Shown: in pieces, positions 1 to 10,456 of the stretch
How positions within the stretch are numbered: the first letter of the stretch is position 1
How the letters are laid out: each line of letters begins with the position of its first letter
Source of the DNA: Biscogniauxia marginata
Taxonomy: Eukaryota; Ascomycota; Sordariomycetes; Xylariales; Xylariaceae
DNA: 64,000 nt
Reading direction: 5' to 3'
Assembly (NCBI GenBank): GCA_022695795.1
Contig: MU404107.1
Coordinates: forward strand, 124,001-188,000
The notes under the pieces: model-generated
What the model was told of the DNA's origin: nothing
What the model saw: only the letters and a program-made list of their open reading frames with translations
The model's database searches: none
Position numbers and translations under genes: made by a program

Positions 1-615
1 GCTGCTGGGATATCATCTTCTTTTGATGATCTAGCTGGCGACCTCGCTGAATTAGCAGACTTATGTGCAGCTAAGGGCTTTCGTATCGCCTACGAAAATT
101 GGTGCTGGGCTACACATGCTCCAAGCTGGAAGGATATCTGGCAGATAGTCCAAAAGGCAGACCGGCCAAATATTGGTCTGTGTCTCGATACGTTCCAGAG
201 TGCTGGAGGCGAATGGGCAGACCCGACGACGAAGTCGGGCCTTGTGGAGGGAGTGTCCAAAGAGCAGTTGGAGTCACGATGGAACCAAAGCCTTGCTGAA
301 CTAGCCGAAACTATCCCGCCCCAGAAGATCTTTCTGCTTCAAATTTCTGATGCATATAAGATGGATCCTCCCTTAGAAGCCAGAGCCACTGGCGAGGGGT
401 TAAGGCCGAGAGGCCAATGGAGCCACGATTATCGGCCTTTGCCATATGATGGCGGTTATCTACCAGTGAGAGATTTTCTCCATGCCGTATTAGGGGCAGG
501 CTTCAGGAGTTGGTTGTCAGTGGAGGTGTTCGACGGCAGGGGACCTGAGAAGTATAGTGATATGGCCGAGTTTGGGAAGAAGGCCATGTCGTCGCTTGAG
601 AGGTTATTACAATAA
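1..615 (+). CDS. 3-dehydroshikimate dehydratase-like / sugar phosphate isomerase-epimerase family protein, 3' part
   Basis: The frame is open from the first base of the window and ends at TAA 613-615, giving 204 C-terminal residues; the start lies outside. The frame runs through YENWCWATHAPSW, then IGLCLDTFQSAGG, then KIFLLQISDA, ending with LSVEVFDGRG. This is the C-terminal half of an AP-endonuclease-2-type TIM barrel. The acidic residues in YEN, CLDTF, ISDA and EVFDG lie where this fold binds its divalent metal. The closest family I recognise is the fungal 3-dehydroshikimate dehydratase type (QutC/Qa-4 like), which turns 3-dehydroshikimate into protocatechuate in quinate catabolism. Many fungal paralogues have unknown sugar-like substrates, so substrate is inferred only. 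No other quinate-pathway gene is seen next to it, and no intron is visible in this part. Confidence 0.8.
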   Translation, partial: AAGISSSFDDLAGDLAELADLCAAKGFRIAYENWCWATHAPSWKDIWQIVQKADRPNIGLCLDTFQSAGGEWADPTTKSGLVEGVSKEQLESRWNQSLAELAETIPPQKIFLLQISDAYKMDPPLEARATGEGLRPRGQWSHDYRPLPYDGGYLPVRDFLHAVLGAGFRSWLSVEVFDGRGPEKYSDMAEFGKKAMSSLERLLQ

Positions 616-2227
616 CAATTGTAGTTAGTACCTTGTTCTTTAGATTAATGTAGCACCACACAACGTGACACATTTCTCAACCAACGTCTAAGCAAGCGAT
701 ATATTAAGTGTATAATTAGGTACATACTTTATAATGTAAAAACTAATAACTAGCGAAAATATAATCTAACTTACCTCAACCACATAAAGGATTGGCGTGG
801 GAAGGTGATCCAACATCCCGCCCAGTTGTCTTAAAGATACGTGAAATATTTTCGATGCCGACACACAGCCTCTCTTAGAACTCAAAGTGAGGGTTGTAGC
901 GAATCAGAGTCGTCGGGGATAGAAAAGGACTGGCATATATATTTCAATCCCGAGAGTCGAAACCCTTCAACTCCAAGCGGCAGATTAGTGTAAGCTATCT
1001 TAATGCATCGCATGGCATTCAACAAGAGGCACCGCCTAGGGATATTTACAGCATCACGATGGAAAGGCCAACGCGCGACCTGCGCTATGCCATCACCAAT
1101 ACCTACCCCCTGCTAAACTATCTTCTAAAGGGGTAGGGGGTTCCTAGGTAGTGATGCTTGTAATCCCTACATAATTCAAACGGGACACAACACACCCGCG
1201 GAGCTTCTTATACGGATAGATACGCGTTAGCCGGTCGAAACCATAAGTGTGCATGATACTACCTTATAAAAATAGATCAAGGAGTTCTGTCACATTATTG
1301 AAGATTTGGAGTTTTTAGAAACCTCACGTTGCGGCTGGAGTTGTGAAATAGATCGACCTAAGACAAATGCTACCTAAGCGTCTCTATTACCAAGTAATCT
1401 TGCCGACACTCACCCCCCCACACCTACATTAGGTAGGTATACATGTACCTCATTACATACATAAAGCACTGAATTGAGTTTCAATAATTCGTACAATAAG
1501 GACACGACACGGTGTGTATGGGTTAGTAAGTTAATGTATCTCTTTAGTTAGCTGAGGCTAAAATCAACAAAACTACCTAACCAAAAGAAGTCGTCCGTAT
1601 CATGACTTCATAGAGATTCCTGTTTTACATATACACAACTTATATGCGCTGCATGCACAACTTGTACTAATTGACGGGGGAAAGTTGCGCCATTGCATCG
1701 GTAGGCTGATCTGTATACCTTTTGAGTAATGCATATAGGGGGAGGCATTGCTAAGTGAGCCCTGTAATAACTGGACTGTCAATTTGCAATCCCCTTATGT
1801 ACTCGTATATGTCGGTATTTGTGCCGTGAATACAATGCCAAACGTTACATCGTAAAGCTTCATTTCAGCTGCAGTAGCCGCACGGCCGATTTTAATTTTA
1901 TATCTGCAGTTTATGCCCGTGGCATCATTGGATGTTGGAGTAAGCATCACCGCTATAGGCCCGTGCTCATAAGTTGACGAACTGCCTTATGCGGTAACGT
2001 TTACTAGAAACTCACCGGGTTCCTGGAAACCTACCCAGGTTCTCACGGCAAAGATAAGAGATGATTTCCTATTTAAGGAGGTTGTTTACCATGGGGCCTA
2101 CGCGGGGTGGTAGCTGTGGCTTGCCGCGTTATCGTATAAACGGTGGTGCTCCCCAGTCGTCTATGTCTCCTGTCTTCTCTTCCCGACGTAGCACCTTGGA
2201 AGCAGAGGGAATAGAGCCACGACAAAA
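616..2227. other. intergenic, no gene seen
   Basis: About 1.6 kb of balanced base composition with no open frame that looks coding. It holds an imperfect inverted repeat at about 1091-1156: left arm catcac...acctaccccc, right arm ggggtaggggg...gtgatg, with about 19 bases between the C-run and G-run arms. The distal half should contain the promoter of the S41 peptidase gene, but no clear TATA box was found. Confidence 0.5.
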
Positions 2228-4520
2228 ATGAAGACCCTTGCTGGAGCAGGCGCCGTTGCGCTCGCCGCTGTGCTGGATTTGGCTTCCGCCGCGAGCATCC
2301 CGGAGACGACGGGCACCCCAACAGAGCCATGCGCGATTGTAAGCTCCGCCTGGGCAGCCCAGATCAGTGCCACGGCCACGCCGACAATTGAAGCGTCGGT
2401 GGCCTATGCCTGCCTCAATTCCGTCCCGATCGATAAGGATGGGGCTCTCAAGTTCGTTGCGGAGATGGAGCCGTACATCGAGTGGCAATCCGACACCGCG
2501 TTCAAGAAGAACCCCCCGGCTGACTACTTCTACCCCCCGCATGATATATGGGCGACGATAGACGAGGTGAAGGCTGACATAGCTGCCGACAAGTATGCCA
2601 ATGAGTACGAATGGCAAGCAGACTTGTATAAGAAGCTCTTCGGGCCGGCACACGACGGACATTTTGTCGTTTATCCCGATGCGCTGACATCGGCTCTTGA
2701 GTGGCAGAGACCCTTCGCCTTGGTCTCGGTCAGCGAGGAGAGTCCGGACGGCTCTGCCCCTGTGATCAAGCTGTACGAAGATGTCATCTCATCTCCGGAG
2801 ACAGCGTCTGTGGTCAAGCTGATCAACGGAAAGGATGCTTCTACCTTCGTGCAGGACTGGATCAACCAAGTGTCAGGGAACCAGGATGCGGATGCGGCTT
2901 ACAATTCTATGTTTTATGAGAAGGCGTACGTGGCTGAGAACGGGAACCCGGGCAACTTCAAATGGGGCGGCCGCACGAGGTATGAACGACTAATGTACTC
3001 TGTACAAACTCTTACATCAGAGAAGAACGGGTCATGCTAACGGACCATGTAGATACGTCTATCCCGGAGAAGCAACATCGTTTACTTTTGAGAACGGTAC
3101 TGAAGTAGAGCTGCCCAACCTGGCTAGGCTCAAGGGCACGTGGGCTGGCGTTGTCGATGGACCTTCATTCTTCGCGACCTTCTGCCCTGGCGCGCAGAGC
3201 ACCCCAACGACGACTGCAGCACCGTCATCATCCGCTACGACTTCGGCTACGGCGACCCCCACGCCAAACGCCGTCAAAGGTTACCCCGAACCGGTCATAA
3301 TCTCCAGCGACTCTTCTATATCCGGCTATTTCCTTGATGGACCGGAGTTCGAGGATGTGGCCGTCATAGTCATGCTGTCATTCGCGCCCGAAGACCAGGT
3401 CGAGTTCCAGCGGGTTGCCCAAGACTTCTTCGCCGCCAGTGTTAAAGCCGGGAAGAAGAAGCTCGTCGTTGATGTTCAGGCGAACGGCGGTGGGTATATC
3501 TTCTCTGGCTATGACCTCTTCCGCCAGCTATTCCCGGACATCGTCCAGGAGGGCCTTGGCCGCTGGAGGGAATCCGACGGGTTCCTGGCCGTCTCAGAGG
3601 TGTTCTCCGCCGCATCCGCCAACTTCAACGCGGAGACCGCTTCCTCCGATGTCATCAACATGTACGAGTCGGTGTACAACTGGCGATATGATTTGAACGA
3701 GACGAACCAGCACTTCACCTCGTACGAGGACAAGTTCGCGCCGCACAAAGCCCTCGGCGACTCGTTCACGAACTTGATACAATGGGACTTCAATGACCCG
3801 TTGACCACCATTAACGACACGTTCGGCTTTGCGACCGACATCACCGGTTATCGCAGTCGCCGGAACTTCACCCGGCCGTTCGGCGGCCCCGAAAATATCG
3901 TCCTGCTCCTTGACGGTTACTGCGCTTCGACGTGCACCCTCTTTTCCGAGTTCCTAAAGGACGATGCCGGGGTCAAGAGCATCGCCATGGGTGGCCGGCC
4001 CACGAAGGAAGGCCTTATCCAGGGCATCGGCGGCGTTAAGGGATCCCAGAGTTACGGGTATGAAGACGTTTATTCGGTGGCGCAGCTAGCGCTGAACTAC
4101 ACAAACGATACCGAGCTCATCAACACTCTAAGCAAGTATACTACGTATGTTGTCGGGCGTAGTAACGTGGCGTCCCTAAACGTGAAGGACGAGATTGATC
4201 GTAAGCACATCGACGATGGCACTCCCGCGCAGTTTGTGGCCGACTACTCGGACTGCCGGCTCTGGTGGACGCAGCCCATGATCACCGACATCGCGGAGCT
4301 GTGGAAAGCCGCGGCTACGGCGGCCTTCAAGGGAGGGAAGTGCGCATATGGCAGCATCGACCAAGCTAGCTACACGACAACAGCAGCCTCTGCCATTTCT
4401 AATTCATTTAGTAAAGTGCGGCTGAACCTCCCTCTCAAGGCCTCGTACAGCGCGAAATTGCAAGCGATGTGGCAGAGCCCGCTTCTCAAAGCCAATCGGT
4501 TCATGAAGAACATAGACTAA
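2228..4520 (+). CDS. secreted peptidase S41 family protein (UstP/CPAF-like), two exons
   Basis: Exons 2228-2979 and 3053-4520 join in frame (739 codons plus TAA). The intron (2980-3052, 73 nt) has donor GTATGA, a branch-like gctaac at about 3036, and acceptor TAG. The first 22 or so residues are a clear signal peptide (MKTLAGAGAVALAAVLDLASA). The N-terminal half carries the fungal CPAF-like region. A Ser/Thr/Ala-rich linker follows (TPTTTAAPSSSATTSATA). The C-terminal half is the S41 tail-specific-protease fold, with VVDVQANGGG and then LLLDGYCASTCTLFSEFL, where the Ser after CA is the likely nucleophile. Several N-glycosylation sequons (NET, NDT, NFT, NYT) fit secretion. In fungi such peptidases occur singly and also in ustiloxin/phomopsin-type clusters (UstP, PhomP). 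The start ATG sits in a good AAAAATGAAG context. The gene ends 204 bp from the end of the convergent monooxygenase gene. Confidence 0.88.
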
Positions 4521-4724
4521 TGGGAGGTATAATTTTTGGATAACGATATTATCTTGAAATATATAATGCTATACGTGAATTGCAAAAGGGTCAGGTAGTT
4601 ATTAATAAATTATGTAAATGGGAGCATCTTAACTAAATACTGGATAAATTACGATGTTACTATTTGGCTTCTGTTATGATATCCATGTCAGCTCTCCGCG
4701 TCTTCTCGAAACTATGACCCATTC

Positions 4725-6526
4725 TCATTGATTCAAATACTTGACCTCTTCATCGCTGAGCTTGTCCTTGCCCTCCGCGATCCTCAGCACAGTCTCGCGG
4801 GCCAGCTTCTCGTTCCGCCCATAGCCGCATAGTCTCCATTGCGCACTACTGGCGATGCCGAAGTAGACGGCGTTCAGAGTCTTTAGTGCTTTCCATGGGT
4901 TCCCACTACTGAAGACTTGTCCTAACAAGCTCCAAAGGGTTGGGTTGGCCCCCAGGGGCTCCAGGACCCTGTCCATGTAGGGCACGTAGAAATCTGTCGT
5001 CGAGTGCCGCTCTGATCGCACAAACCTTTTAGCCTGCCAGGCTTGCCACTCTCGCATCTCTTTCTCTAGCTGCGGAGACTCGGGCAGCTTGACGTGTCCG
5101 CTCAACGCAGCGGCGGCTAAGCGCGCCTGGGCTTCGGCAGTAGGCAGCGAAGGACCTGTTAGCTCGGTGAAGCACATGACAAAGAGGTTCGGGTAGCGAA
5201 TGGGCACAATAAGCCTCCATAGGTCTACGGTGTTTGGTGGTGTTGATGCCGAGCGGAGTACATCGTCGGGCAGGTATGGCAAAGCGTTTTGATATCCCGT
5301 ACAGGCTATCACGACATCAGCATCTACTGTGGTGCCGTCACTGAGGCTTAAGCCATTTTCGGTGAAGCATTCGACACTCGCGCGATGCGCCCGAATACTG
5401 CCGGTTCGCAGGCGTTCAAGGAAGTCAGATCGCATAGTAGCGTTCTGTGCTAATATAGAGTGGTCCGCTTGCACTTCTTTGGGATGCTTGCCCTGGACAG
5501 TGTTGAGAAGCCATGCCTGGATAGGCTCAGAGATAGAGTTTGGCACCCAGACTTGCGTTGCTCGGTCTGAAGGTAGTTGTCAGTTCTGGAGATGAATGGT
5601 GGCGGCGTGGTTGGTTTTACTGACTATCCCATGCCTCAGCGGGTTTGCCGAGAACGTAACGCGGGAGAATCCAGCCCCCTCTACGGGTAACAACATGGAC
5701 CTCCTTGCACGCTGGCGCAAGTTCGCATGAGAGGTCCACGGCGGCGGAACCGATCCCGATGATAACTACGCGCTTGCCTTCAAAACGGCCAGGAGTACGG
5801 TATCGCTGGCTGTGGAAGAACTCGCCCTTGAACACCTCCCTCCCCTGGAAATCAGGGACCTGAGGCATGGTCCTGGCGCCCGTGGCAGCGAAGACAGCGT
5901 CGTACGTCCTCCCTTCGACCTCTCCGCCTTCTAGTTGGAGTTTCACGGTCCATCTTGCGTCCTCGGTCGGCACGCAGCCAACGACCTTGGTGCCCAGATG
6001 GATATGTTTCCCCAATTTGAAGTGATCTGCATATTCGTGTATGTACTGTAACATCTGGCGGTGTCCAAAGAAGTCAGGATAGCGTGCGGGATCCAGAGGA
6101 AAGTCGCTAAAGCTAGTCGTGTCTCGACACGAGTTCGTAATGACGCCCTCGTACATTGACGACTGCAGTTGGTTTCCCTCGGTATCCTCAGGAACAGCCT
6201 GATAGGCCCATTGGCCACCAATCTCGGGCCGGGCCTCGAATATCTCGGCCTCGAGACCTTCTGCAAGACATTCTTTGAGTGACACCAAGCCGCCGATTCC
6301 TGTTTTAAGGTCACTAAGCTAACCCACAACTCGGCAGGAGGAGTGTTGATCAAATTGTGGAAAATATGAATGGAGAAAGCACGTTCGATACGGACGCGAA
6401 CTCGAACGGGACCGTCTCAAGCAGGTTGGTAGCAAGGGGAAAAGGGATTCGTCGAGAGGAGAAAGCTCGCATCCACTTACCTGCGCCTATGATTGCCACC
6501 CTCTTCTTGACCTCCTCGGTAGCCAT
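4725..6526 (-). CDS. flavin-containing monooxygenase (FMO-like), three exons
   Basis: Minus-strand exons 6526-6481, 6299-5625 and 5566-4725 join to 520 codons plus TGA. Intron 1 (6480-6300) has donor GTAAGT and acceptor CAG. Intron 2 (5624-5567) has the less usual donor GTCAGT; the nearby GTAAAA donor was rejected because it leads to an early stop. Motifs in order: the first Rossmann site VAIIGAG-IGGL (GxGxxG, split by intron 1, binds FAD); FKGEFFHSQRYR, matching the FMO signature FxGxxxHxxxY; the second Rossmann site VVIIGIGSAAVDL (NADPH); and CTGYQNALPYL, the usual C-terminal fingerprint. The family uses NADPH and O2 to oxygenate N, S or ketone substrates; the substrate here is unknown. The start ATG (6526) replaces an in-frame GTG just upstream. 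It is convergent with the S41 peptidase gene. It might be a tailoring enzyme, but no core biosynthetic gene is near. Confidence 0.9.
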
Positions 6527-9335
6527 TGGCACGCGCGCACAATCAATAAGACCTTTTTCTTCTTCTTCTTCTTCTCTTCACTAGTAGACAGCTAAGGCCT
6601 TGATAGTTATTAGTTAACGAGAATAGACGAGAGTGTAGAGACGTCGCGGACCGACGTTGGTGTACGTGGTACACAGATTCGAACCATCTCACGTCAGAAT
6701 CCTAAGTGTCCGCTCTTGGCGCCTTTTAAATTAACAACAAATATCTTGGCCTTACGACTCTGCGGCACAGCAGCTCCCATGATTAGCTAACAAGGTACGC
6801 GGTACTTATGTATGTATGTATATACGTTACACAGAAACAACCAACATACATATGTATGTAGGTGCCCTAGCTATGTGCCCTAGTTATGTAGCAGGGGCCA
6901 CTGGGTCGACCTAATGTATGCATGTAATCAGTCTAACCTAGTGTATCATGGAGGGCAAGAGTTGCAGCAACAGAAGGATTGAGGATGCGCACTAGGGAAC
7001 CAACGGACATGAAAACAAGACACATAAAAAAGAAAGAGAGAGAGAAAGAAGCTCATTAAAGTTCGTTGTGGAATTAACGACCATGGATATTTAATGTATG
7101 ATCTAGTACATGGGTTCTTGTGTGTCCCCCTGCCCCTCTCCCCCCTCCCCCCTATACCTTGCCTAGGTACCTCCTAATTCTGTATAGTACGCAAGTTAAC
7201 CTATCAGCATAGCGACCCCTTACCCGCTCCACCCAACCCCATTTTAGGTTATACCCTTAGGCAAATCTACCTGAGGTATGTTCTGCCTTGCACTACATAC
7301 ATCAACAATCTTAATCTACCTCCTACATACTTATTGCATATCCTGCACCTTTTAGGCCATCCGCGTAGGACGAGCCCTAACACACAGCCCTACACATACA
7401 CACTCTTACAATCTACGCCACATGCTGTAATAGTAGCAAGTGAGCAAGGGAAACATTATGCTTATTTTGCATACGCGTACATGTACATGTACATGCACAC
7501 ACGCATGCATGCCCATGTTCTAACATGACTGACGGAGGCCTACATGAACTGCTAGCCTAGGGGCATAGTCAACTTAGGTACCTAGATATATGATATTGTA
7601 TGATCTAGAGAGGGAATTCTGTCGTAGGTGCAATCCCAAATACACCACGGAAACTGGCTGTGATGACCTGCCTCAGTCAGTCTCTGATAGAAAACCTGTC
7701 ACTTTTTCTCTCGTCACTTCTACAGACTTCTATAGCTAAAATCTACCGCACCGCGTACGTACACTAAGCTCGGGACCTGATATGATTCGACGTAATATAC
7801 CTCGGCTGTGATGCACTAGCCTTATAACTACATGTGCAGCATTGCATCTGACTACATCTACTTAGTCCAAGTTGGTCAACGTACCTACATGTAAGGGCTA
7901 GGTACTTAGTAAACGATGTAAATACATACCTACCGTAGGTAGGTAGGTAGGTTCCTACTGGTGTACGACTTCAAATTTATATTATTATCTCTTACTGCAC
8001 TTGCAATATGTAGGTACCGGTTAATAAGAGAAGGAATTTCCCCTCGAACAGGAATAAAAGGGGTAAACGGCGGAAAGGGAGAAAGAGAACCTAAAACTTA
8101 CTACACAAACCACATGCAGCTACTGATCAGCTCCTCCTCCTCTTTCTTCTCGCTTTTCCATTTGACTTCCCCGTTTATTTTCTTTTAAACTACCGTTCTT
8201 CTTTTCTGGAGATACAGTTACGATCCAATGACAAGTAACTCACCAAAAGGTCGGTCAGCTTAACTAAATACCCGCGAGGCAACTTGCTCCATAATTCCTG
8301 CTAGAGGCTGTCCTTCGTGCTTCATCGTGGGATGACCCGTTTCTATGCATGCTTGGCCCGTTCGGGTAGCAATAGCGGGCTCGGCCGGCCTGTCTCGGGC
8401 AGAGAAGACCATGTTCCCCTTCTGGAAGCCAACATACCCTGCCGGGCTGCCAGGTCAGATCGACCTGCTCTGAGTTATAAGTACTATGATCTGACGGAAT
8501 GATCGTGCAGGCCCTCGGCGGCTTGATACAGACAGCAACCAGAAGCACACAAGGGCCATCCGCATGGCCGCGTAGCCTTTGGAACACAATATGAACCCAT
8601 CCTCTTGACAAGTAGGCACTCCGACCGCGGCGGCATCAGTCCACTTCCCGCATTCCCAGAGCTGGTCCGCAGCTGCCAGAAGCAAAGCACACGCATCACA
8701 CGCAATCGCAACTGCACCGCCGCTCATCCCCGTCGCAGTTATGATCCGTCATCTGTTATGACGCGAGACCAATCACAACTCCTGCGTCCCAACTGCCCTT
8801 TTCCTGTCCTGCGACCACAGCTTTCATCCTTGGACCACTGATTCCTCATAGACGACTAACAGACTAATAAACCAAAGCCAAGCAACGAAACGAAGAGTTT
8901 CTGCTTCCCCCCTTGGGCGTGAAGTGCTGTTCCCGAACACTGATGAAGCTGGCTTATGATCCTTCCACTGCCTCAGACAAACGCGCGCTAACACACACAT
9001 ACGCACAAGTTAAGCCCCTATCGTTCAGTATACGCTCGCTGGAAGGCCCCTTTGGCATGTTATTTGTTCCACCCAAGATTTGACGCAGCCGGTGTGTACC
9101 TCATACAATATACCGATAGCCCAATGGGAACGGGTACAGATCGGGTGGATAATCATACTCCCCAGTTGTGTGCGTCGTTATTCGTGACGAATACCATAAC
9201 GGAAGGTCCCGCGATGAGAAGTCAGCACTGTGGACTATCCAGAAATATCACAGGCCTTGTCTCCTGGACTGAAAATACTTTTGCCGAGGACATTGTTATA
9301 TCGTCAATTTCATCAGAAATAGTTGCACACAGCAC
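6527..9335. other. intergenic, simple repeats only
   Basis: About 2.8 kb without a convincing gene. It contains a TCT microsatellite at about 6558-6576, just upstream of the monooxygenase start. A near-palindromic tatgtatgtata / tacatatgtatgta pair lies at about 6802-6862. There is a GA-rich run at about 7029-7050, an alternating catgtacatgtacatgcacac stretch at about 7478-7505, and a (GTAG)n run at about 7935-7951. Overlapping open frames at 8264-8727 and 9052-9339 show no domain and are treated as chance. Confidence 0.5.
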
Positions 9336-10456
9336 ATGATAGGCCTCGACGATGGAGAGTCGACAGAAGGTGAGCGTCGAGACTACTCGAGTGAAGGAAC
9401 CCCGCTCATATTCAGTATCAGGGTTCGTTTGCCGCAATAGACAGTGGCAGCATTAATCGTAAACCTACATATGTAGTCAAAGAAACGCCGGAGGGCAAAT
9501 ACATCGAGGCTTACGGCCATCGTTATCATCATTCTGGCAAGATCTTTCTACCATTCGATGACGATGAGCAGAAACGCATGGAGATCCAGCATCGGCTTTT
9601 CCGGCGGTGCTTGAACGGTGCTTTAACTGCTACGAGGCTTCCATTAGATGTCGAAAGCATACTAGATCTAGGCAGTGGAACAGGCGTATGGCCTATCGAG
9701 ATGGCCGCGCGCTACCCCCAAGTCCAGTTCCGAGGGATTGACATCTCACCCATCCAAAGGACAAATGCCGTACCGCCAAACGTAAAGTTTACTATCGATG
9801 ATATCGAAAACCCCTGGGATTGCCCTTCAGGCTCGATAGATTTTATCCACGGGCGGAGCATCGCTGGGGGAGTAAGAGACTGGCCGGGACTTTTGAGACA
9901 AGCCTACGAGAAGCTCAAGCCCGGGGGCCTGCTCGAATTGACGGAGATAGCCATCTCTATCCACGATTTCGACGGAAAGTTCGCGGAGGCAGAGCTATGT
10001 CCCGAGTTCTTGAAGCTGTGGCGTGATCTCAGCAAAAAAGTGAACATGGAATTTGACCCGACGCCACATGTACCAGAGTGGCTACTCGAAACCGGATTTG
10101 AGAAGATAGTCCAGCGGCAAGAGATACTGCCGCTCGGGAATTGGGCTCAAGATGAAAAATTGATTGCACAGCAGCGTTTGATGAATGAAATAACGTCTGA
10201 ACACTTCGGTACGTTTTCTCCCGCTCCTTACCACCTCTCCTTGGCAGCTTGTCGCCTTGCTACATTGAGGGGATCATCCACAAGCATTCTACATATATAT
10301 TCAGCAATGAGAGATCTAATAATACAATTATTAGTAAACCATGGTGGTCTCATGTTCACCACCTGTGGATGGGAAAAGTCCGAATATGATGCTGTCGCAC
10401 CTACGTTCTTTCAAGACATCATGGAAAGCATAGTCAGACCATACACTATTGCGTAA
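9336..10456 (+). CDS. SAM-dependent methyltransferase (LaeA-type class I fold), two exons proposed
   Basis: The main exon ends at TAA 10454-10456. It contains ILDLGSGTGVWPIEMAARYP (SAM motif I), GIDISPIQ (motif II), FTIDDIENPW, FIHGRSIAGGVRDWPGLL and KLKPGGLLELTE, in the order and spacing of fungal LaeA-like/TAM-domain methyltransferases. The family-typical N-terminus (YIEAYGHRYHHSGKIFLP) lies upstream of the first in-frame ATG at 9578, so the true start must be earlier. I propose exon 1 9336-9369 (MIGLDDGESTE) and an intron 9370-9440 (donor GTGAGC, acceptor TAG) joining to 9441-10456, 349 residues in all, the usual length. Exon 2 is certain; exon 1 is inferred from reading frame and family shape. 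The role could be small-molecule methylation or LaeA-like regulation. No neighbour settles this. Confidence 0.82.

Noticed and set aside
6640..6720. tRNA-like signal on the minus strand (ggttcgaatct resembling a B box)
   Set aside because: No consistent T-stem, acceptor stem or A box could be built around it.
8264..8727. Overlapping open frames of 77-115 codons on the minus strand
   Set aside because: They overlap in different frames, lack domains and splice context, and look like chance in GC-richer DNA.
9052..9339. 95-codon open frame upstream of the methyltransferase
   Set aside because: Not in a position to be its N-terminus; no domain; the short exon 1 at 9336 fits the family better.
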